Origin: Arsenophonus nilaparvatae
GTDB lineage: Bacteria; Pseudomonadota; Gammaproteobacteria; Enterobacterales; Enterobacteriaceae
NCBI RefSeq assembly: GCF_000757905.1
Contig: NZ_KN173624.1
DNA length: 64,000 bases
Strand: one strand, 5' to 3'
This document shows, one piece after another, positions 42,974-53,169 of the stretch. The notes below the pieces were generated by a model, which saw only the letters and a list, made by a program, of their open reading frames with translations, ran no database searches and was not told the DNA's origin. The first letter of the stretch is position 1; each line of letters starts with the position of its first letter. A program made the position numbers and the translations under genes.

Positions 42974-43894
42974 TTATTGATATTGTATATATAAAGGTTT
43001 TGGTTTTAAACTGAGAATTTCTTTCTTAGATAGGAGTCGATGAGGAGGCGAGATTAAATCATTTTTATAAAATATTTTTATGCCTGAATATTTAATACTG
43101 TATTCTGAAGATATAACTTGGTTGTACTTAAGTTTTTTTAGCGAAGGAGAACCAAAACCATCCATATTTAAAACAACTTGGACGTTTTTCGAATTCTTCA
43201 CTTTTTCAAAACCAATAACCATTCTTTTGGTAAACCGATGAATAATTAAAACTTTAGGTGGTAAATTAAACTGTTCAACCAGGTTTGATAAATAATCAAT
43301 AATATAATTGATATCAACATAAGATATTGATCCTATTACTTTACCTGGTATATTTCCATTGTGCATCATAAATTCTGGATCTATACCTAAATGAACATTT
43401 GGCATTTTTAAATAAGGACTAAGTCCTATAACCTCATTCCTTAAATTACTCAATCCGGGTTGGATGTCTAAAAATAAAATAGTGTCTTTTTCCATACCTG
43501 CGATTGAAATCGCCTTTTCTATTTGGTATTTGTTCATTCTATTAATATATTCACCATCGTAGCCTGGATTATTGCTGGCAACGATGGCTATATAGTGCAA
43601 AGCCATTATCACTGGTGTTGTTGGGTCGGCTGCATTCCATTCTGCGGCTTCATTTTTTAATTTACTCCACATTACTAAAGGGGAATACTCGCCTAATACT
43701 CCCATTTTTCTTGAGTCAAAATTACCATAATAAGCAACGATTCTTCTATCTGGAAGTATGTATACATCTGAGGAATTAACATCTTTAATTAATTTATTTT
43801 TATGAAAAGGAACCTCATTAGTATTTTCTAAACCATAGCTTTTAGTGCTCGACTCACAATAGAACAGAGCGATAAATACAATAATATTGTACAT
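42974..43894 (-). CDS. Conserved exported protein, probable lipoprotein with TIM-barrel-like sequence
   Basis: A protein of about 306 aa starting MYNIIVFIALFYCESSTKSY, which looks like a lipoprotein signal (ALFYC). The mature part carries RRIVAYYGNFDSRKMGVLGE, ALHYIAIVASNNPGYDGEY, LFLDIQPGLSNL, HLGIDPEF, KVLIIHRFTKRMV and FKIFYKND-like IKIFYKNDLISPP with PKPLYIQYQ at the end. It resembles a widespread uncharacterised family with alternating strands and acidic motifs, possibly glycosidase-like. An ATG at 43999 extends it by 35 residues; I prefer 43894 because of the signal. Function unknown. Confidence 0.66.
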   Translation of the reverse strand: MYNIIVFIALFYCESSTKSYGLENTNEVPFHKNKLIKDVNSSDVYILPDRRIVAYYGNFDSRKMGVLGEYSPLVMWSKLKNEAAEWNAADPTTPVIMALHYIAIVASNNPGYDGEYINRMNKYQIEKAISIAGMEKDTILFLDIQPGLSNLRNEVIGLSPYLKMPNVHLGIDPEFMMHNGNIPGKVIGSISYVDINYIIDYLSNLVEQFNLPPKVLIIHRFTKRMVIGFEKVKNSKNVQVVLNMDGFGSPSLKKLKYNQVISSEYSIKYSGIKIFYKNDLISPPHRLLSKKEILSLKPKPLYIQYQ

Positions 43895-44002
43895 GCATGC
43901 CCTGATCCCGAAATTTTTTTCATCTCTTCGATAGTGCAAAGTATTCACTCCAATATTGCCGAATCGTTTGCTCTCTTTGTTGCTATCAGTCTCTTCCATT
44001 TA

Positions 44003-44256
44003 CTGGTTATTTTCGACTGATAAACGCTTTACTTCGCTTGCATTGATTTTTTCATTCATGGCTAGATTAACTAGTTGCCTATATTCATCTTTGAGCACTG
44101 ATGCCTTGATGTCAAGATTTAACGCTTTTTTGATATCAATGGAAAGACTTTTTTCTATTGTTGAAATTAATTTGTTAAGCTTTTTTGCTTGATGATTAAT
44201 TGCAGTCTCAATAACCTGACTAGGCCCCTTTGGTTGTAGTGTATTTGGTAACTGAT
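44003..44256 (-). pseudogene. Possible ORF remnant upstream of the lipoprotein gene
   Basis: A minus-strand frame without an ATG near its beginning encodes LPNTLQPKGPSQVIETAINH, then QAKKLNKLISTIEKSLSID and MNEKINASEVKRLSVENNQ. It continues upstream past an in-frame TAG (IEKQKTAKTL*). Its stop TAA lies directly before ATG 43999. The sequence is helical and charged; I cannot name it. It may be the eroded end of a larger gene. Confidence 0.35.
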
Positions 44257-44831
44257 TGGTCTAAAGCGTTTTTGCTGTTTTTTGTTTTTCTATGGAATAA
44301 TCTATTGGTTATCGTTTATTGCCCGATATAGTGTTTTTTAAAATTGATAAAGGATTAGTTATCTTTTATTAAATCAATTAGTTTCAAAAGATGATCATTA
44401 GCAAAGATAAAGATAGTTTTACTGATTGCATACATAATTAAACTTGCAGCGACATAATTAATTAAAACGATAACTCAGATTTTATTTATCTAACTATTAT
44501 CCAAATAATAGTCTGATTTCTTTATATCTGATAAGCATAGGATGCGTGGTTTTTTCTATAGATTTTTAAGTTAATTTTAATCTGGTTGTTATTTTATAAA
44601 TGGTCTAATAATTTGATAATTGAATATTAAAATCCATTTTAATGCTATTAAAAGATATTTATCAAAATGTTTAAAATCCTTAGATGAAAGTTCCTAAATT
44701 ATAGCCATTATTAGCGAATCGAGTGATATTTAAAAATAGCAAATATCTGGTGGTAAATTTGTAAAAATAAAAGAATGTAATAAACTTTAATAATTTGTTA
44801 AGAAAATTAACATTTAAGAGTCGGAGGGGGT
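44257..44831. other. AT-rich spacer
   Basis: Extremely AT-rich with no supportable ORF. It presumably carries the promoter of the protease gene; GGAGGGGG lies just before the ATG at 44832. Confidence 0.5.
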
Positions 44832-47309
44832 ATGGGGGAAAGTTATACACATATTAGAATAAATTATAATAATTCTAATCAATCAGATACTCGACATACA
44901 TTACCTAATTCAGCTCAGGCTCCAGCGGTTAATCCTTCTGCTAGTTCAGCCGCATTACCGGCTAGCGAGCGCACAATGCCGATGTCGGCTTCGCATAGCA
45001 CAACTATGTCGCCGACTTCACATGTAACGATTAAGATGCCTGATGCAGGTGTAAATTTAAGCTATAACTTAACATATCCGGTACCGACATTATCGCATCC
45101 AACAACGACACCCACTGCGCATCCAGCAACAATGACATCCACTGAGCATCCAACAACAACGACACCCACTGCGCATCCACCAACAACGACACCCACTGCG
45201 CATCCAACAACAACGACACCCACTGCACATCCAACAACGACGACACCCACTGCGCATCTAGCAACAACGACACCCACTGCGCATCCAACAAAGACACCCA
45301 CTGCGCATCCAGCAACAACGACACCCACTGCGCATCCAGCAACAACGACATCCACTGCGCATCCAACAACAACGACACCCACTGCGCATCCAGCAACAAC
45401 GACATCCACTGCGCATCCAACAACAACGACACCCACTGCGCATCCACCAACAACGACACCCACTGCGCATCCAACAACAACGACATCCACTGTACATCCA
45501 ACAACAACGACATCCACTGCGCATCCAACAACCACGTCGCCAATTTCACATGTAAAAATTAAGATACCAGGTTCAAATGTAGATTTAGACTATACGTTAA
45601 TAATAGATAGAACTCCGACATCATCGCAGCCAGCAGTAACCCCACAGGAAGCATTATTTTTACCTCGTTCAGATGAGTCAAAACAAATTGTTGAATTAAT
45701 AAATGATTATGCAAGAGGGGGTTATAGTTATGGAGTCAATAATAAACCTTCTTATACTATTGCTAAAGCTGCAGAGCAAATATCGCGAGCAAATTCAACC
45801 TGGAATGGCAAAAATATTCTAGGTAAACATGCTGAAATAACTTACTCTTTTTATGACTGGGGTCAGGCGAATGAGCCTGGTTCAAATCAGATGGTAGGCC
45901 TTAGCGAACTACAACAGCAGCAAATATTACTCGCATTACAATCTTGGGCCGATGTCGCTAATATTACTTTTACCTATAAATCAGCGCGAGATAGCCAAAC
46001 AAATCTTGATTTTGGTAATTTTAACAAACCGAAAGGTCAAGCTTTCGCTTATTTACCTAATTCTGGAGTCCTTGCAGGGCAATGCTGGTTTAATGTTCAG
46101 AATCATTCAGAAAATTTATATCCAGAGAATGGTAATTATGGACGGCATACTTTTACGCATGAGATTGGTCATTCCTTAGGTTTATATCATCCTGGTGAAT
46201 ATAATGCACAAGAAGGCGTTAAAATAACTTATCTGTTTGATGCGAGTTATAAGGAAGATTCTCGGCAATTTAGTGTAATGAGTTATTGGCCTGAAGGTGC
46301 CACCGGGGCTTATTTTCACGGGCTGTATGCAGCGGCTCCCATGATGGATGATATAAGTGCTATGCAACGGTTGTATGGGCCGAATATGGATACTCGGACT
46401 GGGGATACAATCTATGGTTTCAATTCTAATGCTGATAGAGATTACTATTCAACCAATGATGCCCGTATAGGTCTTGTTTGCTGTATATGGGATGCTGGAG
46501 GAAATGATACTTTAGATTTTTCAGGATATTATCAAAACCAACGAATAAATTTGAAGAGTGGAACATTTTCCGATGTTGGTGGCTTAAAAGCAGATTTTTC
46601 AATTGCTGCTGGAGTGGTGATTGAAAATGTTATCGGCGGTAAAGGCAATGATATTATTGTTGGTAATGATGCAGATAATCATATTAAAGGCGGCGCTGGC
46701 TCTGATAATATTTATGGCGGACTTGGTGCTGATCGACTTTGGGGTGATGGTGTAAATCCGCAATCGATTCGGTTTACTCGGGCCATTGAAAGTATTGGAG
46801 TAAAGAAGCTTAATTTTGGCTCTTTAAGTTCAGAAGAGCTGCAATCTATTGAGCGTGAGATAACTTTATTTGATCCAGTTAGTGCCGTTGGAATAATAGG
46901 GTCAGAAGCTGACCAATCTACCACTCAACAGCAGGCCGCACAACCGATTACGCAGCAAAGAGTTGATCGGCAAACCGTAGTTAACAATTATGAAATTATC
47001 GAAAAAGATTATTTTGTTTATCATTCTGCTAAAGAATCTACACCCTCAGCCTATGATTTGATTATGGGTTTTCAGGGTGGAATTGATAAAATAGATCTTG
47101 CCTCTATGAAAATTAGCAATAAGGCACAAAATAGAGATAGCACGTATGTTGTTGATCACTTTAGCAATACGGTTGGAAAAATAGAGGTAATGAATTATTC
47201 GGATAATATCCATCGTATTTTTATCAAAGGGGATAACTATTCAGACGGGGATTTTATGCTAGACATTTTAGGTTCCTTTATACCAAAAACCGATATTGTT
47301 ATATGGTAG
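44832..47309 (+). CDS. Serralysin-like RTX zinc metalloprotease with a mucin-like repeat tract
   Basis: The 825-aa protein lacks a Sec signal, as expected for type I secretion. Residues about 1-85 are Ser/Pro/Ala-rich; about 86-240 are some 17 repeats of the type AHPTTTTPT. The metzincin domain has the zinc site THEIGHSLGLYHPGEYNA near residue 445 and a Met-turn SVMSYWPEGATG. An RTX block follows (GGKGNDIIVGNDADNHIKGG, GSDNIYGGLGADRLWGDG), then a C-terminal beta domain ending DIVIW. The fold and secretion route are those of serralysin/AprA. The N-terminal tract is extra. No transporter or inhibitor gene is adjacent. Confidence 0.88.
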   Translation: MGESYTHIRINYNNSNQSDTRHTLPNSAQAPAVNPSASSAALPASERTMPMSASHSTTMSPTSHVTIKMPDAGVNLSYNLTYPVPTLSHPTTTPTAHPATMTSTEHPTTTTPTAHPPTTTPTAHPTTTTPTAHPTTTTPTAHLATTTPTAHPTKTPTAHPATTTPTAHPATTTSTAHPTTTTPTAHPATTTSTAHPTTTTPTAHPPTTTPTAHPTTTTSTVHPTTTTSTAHPTTTSPISHVKIKIPGSNVDLDYTLIIDRTPTSSQPAVTPQEALFLPRSDESKQIVELINDYARGGYSYGVNNKPSYTIAKAAEQISRANSTWNGKNILGKHAEITYSFYDWGQANEPGSNQMVGLSELQQQQILLALQSWADVANITFTYKSARDSQTNLDFGNFNKPKGQAFAYLPNSGVLAGQCWFNVQNHSENLYPENGNYGRHTFTHEIGHSLGLYHPGEYNAQEGVKITYLFDASYKEDSRQFSVMSYWPEGATGAYFHGLYAAAPMMDDISAMQRLYGPNMDTRTGDTIYGFNSNADRDYYSTNDARIGLVCCIWDAGGNDTLDFSGYYQNQRINLKSGTFSDVGGLKADFSIAAGVVIENVIGGKGNDIIVGNDADNHIKGGAGSDNIYGGLGADRLWGDGVNPQSIRFTRAIESIGVKKLNFGSLSSEELQSIEREITLFDPVSAVGIIGSEADQSTTQQQAAQPITQQRVDRQTVVNNYEIIEKDYFVYHSAKESTPSAYDLIMGFQGGIDKIDLASMKISNKAQNRDSTYVVDHFSNTVGKIEVMNYSDNIHRIFIKGDNYSDGDFMLDILGSFIPKTDIVIW
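45084..45530 (+). repeat. Tandem 27-bp repeats coding the Thr/Pro-rich tract
   Basis: About 17 imperfect copies of a unit encoding AHPTTTTPT, with one copy shortened. Variants change only a few bases (ACACCC/ACATCC, CCAACA/CCAGCA), so the array is recent or homogenised. Two related modules flank it (SHVTIKMPDAGVNLSYNL and SHVKIKIPGSNVDLDYTL). Confidence 0.92.
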
Positions 47310-47794
47310 TTATATTGGTGTCCTTAAATTAATAACGTTAGTATTATTAACAAGAATAAATGATTAGCTTGGCTTTTATTTTTGTAAATCGATGATATTG
47401 CATGAAAATATTTTGCTGATGATATTAACTCATTTCTGGTTAAGCTTGATTAATTTAGTAAAATTGAATCAGTTTTATTTGCTTAGCGGTTACCAATATA
47501 AACAATAGTAAAATAAATACTCTAATAACTATTTGTTTTAAAAAGTATAAAAATGAATTTTTATTTTTCTGTTAATTCAATATTTATCTAATAGCTTATC
47601 ATGACTAGTGAAAATATTATGTTATTTATGTCACAGCTATTACCGCCAATTTGGGCTCTGGGTAAAGACATTGCGAATATACTATTTTGGTAAACCGTTT
47701 TTGGTGTAATAAATCTGGCAATTATTTTAATCAACATGTCACAGCATTAATTTCAAATTATTATAAATTTTATATGATCAACCTTGCCAGATTA
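47310..47794. other. AT-rich spacer
   Basis: No gene is visible downstream of the protease. A 62-codon frame near 47687-47875 crosses the terminator hairpin and is unlikely to be real. Confidence 0.5.
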
Positions 47795-47821
47795 AAAAAA
47801 AGAGGCCAGAAATACTGGCCT
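47795..47821 (-). terminator. Rho-independent terminator of the leftward lipoprotein gene
   Basis: On the minus strand AGGCCAG-TATTT-CTGGCCT is followed by CTTTTTTTT. It lies about 110 bases after the lipoprotein stop codon. Confidence 0.8.
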
Positions 47822-47929
47822 TATCAGGTTAGAAGGAAGTGTAAAACAATGTTATTCTTATTTCGATGGTTCTAACTACAATTAACTTTTTAACAATCTT
47901 TTCTTTTAATTCATTAAACTAATTGAATT

Positions 47930-48421
47930 TTATTGTTTTTGTGGTTGAGAATTTTGTTGCATGGTTGCTGCTTTTTCTTTAGCGCTTTCACTTAAAGTGT
48001 TTGCCTTATTGGTTAGATCCTCTTTAGCCGCTGCTGCTTTATCAGATAATGTCTGGACTTCAGAATTAAACCCTTCTTTAACTTGGGTTGCTTTTTCTTT
48101 GGCTTGATTTGTGGCTTCAGTGGCTTTATCTGAAATATTTTGTTGCAACTCTGATGTTTTTTGTTTGGTTGTTTCTTTTAATTGATCTGCTTTTGTTGAT
48201 AGTTTATCAGCTTCTTCAGCAGCTTTATTTTTTATATCGGTTGCAGCTTCTTTCGCATCATCAACCACTTGTTTAGCTTTTTCTGTCCCAGCCTGTTTTA
48301 TTTGTTCAGCGCTTTCCTTGGTCTGTTGGATGGCATCGTCTACTTTAGGTGATTCATCACAAGCAGTAACAGCAGTTATTATACCCGCCAAGATTAGCAT
48401 ACTTAGAATTTTTTTGTTCAT
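47930..48421 (-). CDS. Lipoprotein with LEA-like amphipathic helical repeats
   Basis: The protein of 163 aa begins MNKKILSMLILAGIITAVTA followed by the lipobox cysteine (AVTAC). The mature chain is almost entirely Ala/Lys/Glu-rich helix with an irregular 11-residue pattern (AKQVVDDAKEAATDIKNKAA; DKATEATNQAKEKATQVKEG), as in LEA or apolipoprotein-like stress proteins. ATG 48421 has AAAGGAACC upstream; a frame to 48493 is not needed. It may protect or tether the envelope; function is inferred from composition only. Confidence 0.75.
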   Translation of the reverse strand: MNKKILSMLILAGIITAVTACDESPKVDDAIQQTKESAEQIKQAGTEKAKQVVDDAKEAATDIKNKAAEEADKLSTKADQLKETTKQKTSELQQNISDKATEATNQAKEKATQVKEGFNSEVQTLSDKAAAAKEDLTNKANTLSESAKEKAATMQQNSQPQKQ

Positions 48422-48787
48422 TGATAGGTTCCTTTCTCTATATTCATGGACGATCATAAATAAGTGTATAATCAATAAAAAAGACTTTAACATTATAGAT
48501 ACATCTATTAGATAAAGACATAAGACTGGATATAAGATTTTAACAACATAACAACTTGATATGTATAACTCTGTAGCTTATGTCCGTTATCCATTAAGCA
48601 TAGATGAGAATTAGAGGAATGAAAAAAAATTACCATCAGTAATTGTACTAAAAATGAAAATGGCTAATCCTTCTTAAGTTGAATTAATTAAATACTTAAA
48701 ATCAATCAAGCATATTATATCTTAAGTAAATAAGCCGCGCCTACAGGCGCGTCTTGTTGTGCTATTTGGCTGGAATATTATCTATTA
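48422..48787. other. Spacer with a GC-rich hairpin
   Basis: The only feature is CGCGCC-TACA-GGCGCG at about 48735-48750, just downstream of the symporter gene and likely its terminator, although no strong T-run follows on the minus strand. No ORF. Confidence 0.5.
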
Positions 48788-50083
48788 TTAAGATTTCAAA
48801 CTAATTTTATCAGTAAAAAGATTATCAGATTTTTCTTTCGGTGTGCCTCGGCAACCGTCGCCATAGTGTTCACCTTCCCAGCGACCAACCAGTGCCGCTC
48901 CCATGGCATTACTCATGACATTCGTTGCTGAACGTCCCATATCTAAGAAAGGATCAATACCCATTAATAAAATTAAGCCGGCTTCTGGAATATTAAATTG
49001 GCTTAGTGTCGCTGCAATAACGACCAACGATGCCCGTGGTATACCAGCCATACCTTTAGATGTCAGCATCAAAATCAACAACATAGTGATTTGTTCACCC
49101 ATACTTAAATGGATATTACATGCTTGACCGATAAAGATAACTGCAAATGAACAATAAGCCATTGAACCAACAAGGTTGAATGAGTAACCAATTGGTAAAA
49201 CAAAGCTAGCAATCTTATTAGAAATACCAAACTGTTCCAGTTTTTCTAAAGTACCCGGAAAAGCCGCTTCAGAACTTGAGGTGGTGAAAGCGAGTAAAGC
49301 CGGTTCCATGATGTTTTTGACTAAGCGTAAAATGCATGGGCCAACGATTAACACGGATACCCCAATTAAGATCACCCAGAGTAACGCTAGAGTAAAGTAA
49401 AATTCTCCCATAAAAATGCTAGTACTGATCAGTACACTCAATCCGCGTTCAGCAATCATGGCTGAGATAGCAGCAAAAACAGTAATAGGGGCAAAAAGCA
49501 TAACATAGCTTGTCAGCTTCAACATTACGTAAACCAGTGAATCTAGAATTTTAATAATCGGTTCACCTTTTTTACCTATGGCAGATATGCTGCATCCCAT
49601 AAAAATTGAGAAAATTACAATCTGTAAAATCTCATTACGCGACATCGCATCAATGATACTAGTAGGTATAGCATGGGCAATAAAATTGTGGAAAGAAAAG
49701 GTGGTTGGTTCGATATTTGTCACCGTTGAATTGGTCTCTGCCACGAAATTGATACCTACTCCTGGTGTAAGAATATTAACAATAACCAGGCCAATGGTAA
49801 TTGAAATGAAAGAAGCAACCATGAACAGTAACAATGTTTTTGAGAAAACACGCCCTAAGGTTTTGGCGTCACCCATTTTGGCGATCCCGACGATCAAGGT
49901 TGAAATAATTAATGGTGCAATAATCATTTTAATCAAACGCAAAAAAATATCTGTAATGATCGAAATATTTTTGGCGTAGCTGGCGGTTATTTCTGGATTG
50001 GTGAATGAATTTAATGCAAATCCAACTATTATCCCGGCGATCAAGCCTACAATAATCCAAGTGGTTAAACTTTTCGATTTCAT
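48788..50083 (-). CDS. Dicarboxylate/amino acid:cation symporter (DAACS family)
   Basis: A 431-aa membrane protein of the GltP/DctA family: FLRLIKMIIAPLIISTLIVG, IAKMGDAKTLGRVFSKTLL, then the hairpin-loop region AFTTSSSEAAFPGTLEKLEQ with a serine-rich motif, and MLTSKGMAGIPRASLVVIAA. Near the end is GIDPFLDMGRSATNVMSNAM, holding substrate-binding residues. It takes up glutamate, aspartate or C4-dicarboxylates with protons or sodium; exact substrate cannot be read. It is monocistronic. Confidence 0.9.
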   Translation of the reverse strand: MKSKSLTTWIIVGLIAGIIVGFALNSFTNPEITASYAKNISIITDIFLRLIKMIIAPLIISTLIVGIAKMGDAKTLGRVFSKTLLLFMVASFISITIGLVIVNILTPGVGINFVAETNSTVTNIEPTTFSFHNFIAHAIPTSIIDAMSRNEILQIVIFSIFMGCSISAIGKKGEPIIKILDSLVYVMLKLTSYVMLFAPITVFAAISAMIAERGLSVLISTSIFMGEFYFTLALLWVILIGVSVLIVGPCILRLVKNIMEPALLAFTTSSSEAAFPGTLEKLEQFGISNKIASFVLPIGYSFNLVGSMAYCSFAVIFIGQACNIHLSMGEQITMLLILMLTSKGMAGIPRASLVVIAATLSQFNIPEAGLILLMGIDPFLDMGRSATNVMSNAMGAALVGRWEGEHYGDGCRGTPKEKSDNLFTDKISLKS

Positions 50084-50746
50084 AATGATTCCGTTTTAGT
50101 CAGGCCGGTATTAGATCTCATATTATTTAACAAGCCCTGAATTAGTATTTCAGTGTTATTACCTAAGTTATCCTTTCCTTTAATTGTGTTAAATAAATGT
50201 ATTTAAAATGAGAAATAATATCGATTTGTTTTTATCGAAATTGATACAATATCCTGGTATAGATACATGTTTAGTATCAAGTTAAATGAATGTTTATATT
50301 GATTATTTGTTATTTAATTAAGTGTTAAATTTCATGTCAAAAATGATTTACGTTATTTATTATTAGGCACGTTAGTATTTTTATTTTGTCTGCAATACAA
50401 CAGTGTAGAATGATAACCATAACAGTATTAAAGTGAACAAACCATATAATTTAATGAATAATTTTAAATTTTGTGACTTAACAAGCTGATATTATTAGTT
50501 TATTTAATTAATAAAATGTTCTAGTAATAGCGGCTATTCGACTTTTTTTACCATTTTTAACTAATAATTTAGCTTTTTAGTTATTGATTAATTGATATCT
50601 TAAACAAAAGTACGTTACTAACGAATTGTTTGAAAACTGGCCAGTTTAAAACTGGTTATCAGATATGATTTGTATCTATAAATTTTATAATTAATGGTGT
50701 AACTCTCCCCTAAGAATTAACTCGGGGAGAGGAATAAATGAAAGGA
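50084..50746. other. AT-rich spacer
   Basis: Promoter region of the symporter and the 3' side of cptA. CTCTCCCC and GGGGAGAG at about 50703-50732 form a hairpin that probably terminates cptA. No ORF is supportable. Confidence 0.5.
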
Positions 50747-52495
50747 CTATTTTTTTAGTTGATCATAGGTTTTTAGTGGTTGCTGTTTGTTATAAGGATC
50801 ACCAATATAACGGGGAGAAGGTTGAAAATCTTTGTTAATGACACTTTTACTGACATCCAATCCATCATAATCAAGCCCGGCTAAATCTGACCAAGTGTGA
50901 ATCAAATGCATAATACTATAGGGCCTATTTACCATGGTATCTAAATGGCGTTGGTGAGTATTAATCCATTGGGTTGATTGCCAGATAATAAAAGGGATCT
51001 CATACATAGGACGGGTTGGTGCTGCTTCATTACGACCTAAAATATGGTGTGGCGGTGTGTCAAAAACCTCTTCGCCATGATCAGAAAAATAGACCAAAAA
51101 ACCGTTTTCGTTAGATGCAGCAAAATCTCTGATTAGTGTTGCCACTACCTTATCGTTGAAGTGTTGTGCACTATCATAGTCGTTATAATCGGCTTGCTCA
51201 CTTTTAGCCAAATTGGTGGGCATAGTATCTGTTTTATTATCAAATATTCCCTCATCTTTAGGGTAACGATAGGCATATTTCATATGGGTGCCAAGTAAAT
51301 GGACAATGATGAATTTCTTTTCTGCTGGATCTTTTAAGACTTCATTGAATGGAGCTAATACTGATGTGTCATATTGGCGTGAACTTTGCGCCATATCGTT
51401 GTTTAGATAATATTGTTTATCGGTCTGGCGCGAAAATGCGGTTAACATCGTATTACGTTGAGTTATGGTTTGCTGATTGGTGATCGAGAAAGTTTTATAA
51501 CCTGCTTGCTTCATCATATTCATTAACGAAGGAGCTGTTTTATAAAGTTCTGGGTGTAATTGATCGGCAAAAGTTAATGCTTGTTGTAACACTTCGATAG
51601 TGTAAGGGCGTGAGGTAACTACATCGTTGAATGCTTTGAAATTATTTGGGTATTGTGCTTTTAATGCGCTTAATTGTGGTGTTGTTTGGCGGCCATATCC
51701 ATATAAACTCATACGGTTTCGACTTGTCGATTCACCAATGACTAACACTAATGTTCTTGGAGTAGCGCCATTATTATCAATCAAATTTTTTAAAGGAGGT
51801 ATTTTAGCATTGTGGGTTAAAATAGCTTCCATATTAGTAAGCTGATTTTGATAAAGAAAATAACCGCTAATAAATTGCCAAGGAGCAGCATAAGCCATCC
51901 TGGCATTTAAATATGGCATTAGATCATCAAGATCACCGTTTGATTTGATGACTTTTTTGTAAAAAGGGGCACCAAAAAGAATACCGATAATAATTGTTGT
52001 CAATATAACTTTGGCCGAAACGGAAATATGAATAGGTTTTATGCGTGTCCATAAAAAAATAGCGATAAGTGTATAAACCAATAGGCTTGCGATAACTTTA
52101 ATACTTAAATATTGGGTTAAGAATTCACTTGCTTCATGTGTGTTTGTTTCAAACATGATAAACATGACACTTTGTGAAAACTGTTGGCCATAAACAATAT
52201 AATAGGCCAAGGCGATGGCAGAAGATAGCCAGAGAAAAATGCCTATAATGGCGGCAACCAATTTGATATGGCGAGAAAAAAACAGTGCAGGAATGAGCCA
52301 AAGAGTGCTGTATAAAAGGGAATCTCTTAGACCAATGGTATTACTTTGACCGGTTGTTACAACAATGATTTGAATAACTGTAGAAAAATAGAGAAAAAAG
52401 ACAAGCAACCAGATAAAGGCTACTAAGTTATTTTTTTTATTTGGTGAAGAATTAAACATATAATTTATGCTCATCAATTTTGGTTTTTTTAACAT
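50747..52495 (-). CDS. cptA: Lipopolysaccharide phosphoethanolamine transferase CptA
   Basis: The 582-aa protein matches E. coli CptA/YijP through its length (577 aa): five N-terminal membrane helices (IGLRDSLLYSTLWLIPALFF), then a periplasmic sulfatase-fold domain. It has TLVLVIGESTSRNRMSLYGY (nucleophile Thr in GEST), TSRPYTIEVLQQALTFADQL and LVYFSDHGEEVFDTPPHHIL for zinc binding. It adds phosphoethanolamine to the LPS core, which affects charge and peptide resistance. The start may be a few codons downstream (ATG at 52471). Confidence 0.92.
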   Translation of the reverse strand: MLKKPKLMSINYMFNSSPNKKNNLVAFIWLLVFFLYFSTVIQIIVVTTGQSNTIGLRDSLLYSTLWLIPALFFSRHIKLVAAIIGIFLWLSSAIALAYYIVYGQQFSQSVMFIMFETNTHEASEFLTQYLSIKVIASLLVYTLIAIFLWTRIKPIHISVSAKVILTTIIIGILFGAPFYKKVIKSNGDLDDLMPYLNARMAYAAPWQFISGYFLYQNQLTNMEAILTHNAKIPPLKNLIDNNGATPRTLVLVIGESTSRNRMSLYGYGRQTTPQLSALKAQYPNNFKAFNDVVTSRPYTIEVLQQALTFADQLHPELYKTAPSLMNMMKQAGYKTFSITNQQTITQRNTMLTAFSRQTDKQYYLNNDMAQSSRQYDTSVLAPFNEVLKDPAEKKFIIVHLLGTHMKYAYRYPKDEGIFDNKTDTMPTNLAKSEQADYNDYDSAQHFNDKVVATLIRDFAASNENGFLVYFSDHGEEVFDTPPHHILGRNEAAPTRPMYEIPFIIWQSTQWINTHQRHLDTMVNRPYSIMHLIHTWSDLAGLDYDGLDVSKSVINKDFQPSPRYIGDPYNKQQPLKTYDQLKK

Positions 52496-53169
52496 AAGTG
52501 TTATGTATTATTTTCATTATCAGCTATTTTGGCGGCTGATAATTTTTTGAACATTAAACGAAATAGAAATAATTGCAACAAAAATATTGTTACCTTTGAG
52601 CAATTGTTGGGAATATGTTGCCAGTTTTTTGGTTGGAAAGAAGTATTATTAAATTATATTTTAATTTGACTAAAACCATAGTCAATTATTTTTGTTTTTT
52701 ATAATAAATATAAAAAATACGGTAATAATAACAATAGTAAGTTTTTTTTGTGACAAAATAAATAAAATTCAATCTTCTTTTTGCATCTTTTATTTGTTTT
52801 GCCGAAAGGATTAACTAAACGATTTATTGGGTTAATTTGGGGAATTAAATATATTGATAGCTTAAATTTAATGTTTATAATTAGTGTTTAGAAAAATTTC
52901 TATTTAACTAGAGGGATTGTAATAAAAAATTAAACCGGCGAAATAGAATATTATTGAATAATAATTATTTGTGTAAAATAGATTTATTAATAAAAAACAT
53001 TTTATTGTGAAATTTATAATAAAAAAATTTATTAAAAGATTAATAATAATGTAAGTGAAAACAATAAAGTTACCGCCATTGGTAAGGAATTGAAGGCGCG
53101 AGCGTTAAACAAAGGTGCGGCCCGCTGCCGTTCCCTGGCATTAATTGTATCTATTGATATCTTTTATTC
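52496..53169. other. AT-rich spacer with a small GC-rich patch
   Basis: No gene is visible. The patch at about 53090-53145 (GGCGCGAGCG ... GCGGCCCGCTGCCG) just downstream of hcp may form the hcp terminator or be a fragment of a lost gene. hcr, which follows hcp in E. coli, is absent. Confidence 0.45.

Noticed and set aside
45084..45530. CRISPR-like array because of regular repeats
   Set aside because: Units are contiguous and in frame within one protein, with no unique spacers and no cas genes nearby.
45031..45549. Long minus-strand ORFs opposite the protease repeat tract
   Set aside because: They are periodic shadows of the 27-bp repeats (LLDAQWMSLLLDAQW-type text); the plus-strand frame extends into a recognisable protease.
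47687..47875. 62-codon plus-strand ORF
   Set aside because: It runs through the terminator hairpin of the opposite-strand lipoprotein gene and has no convincing start signal.
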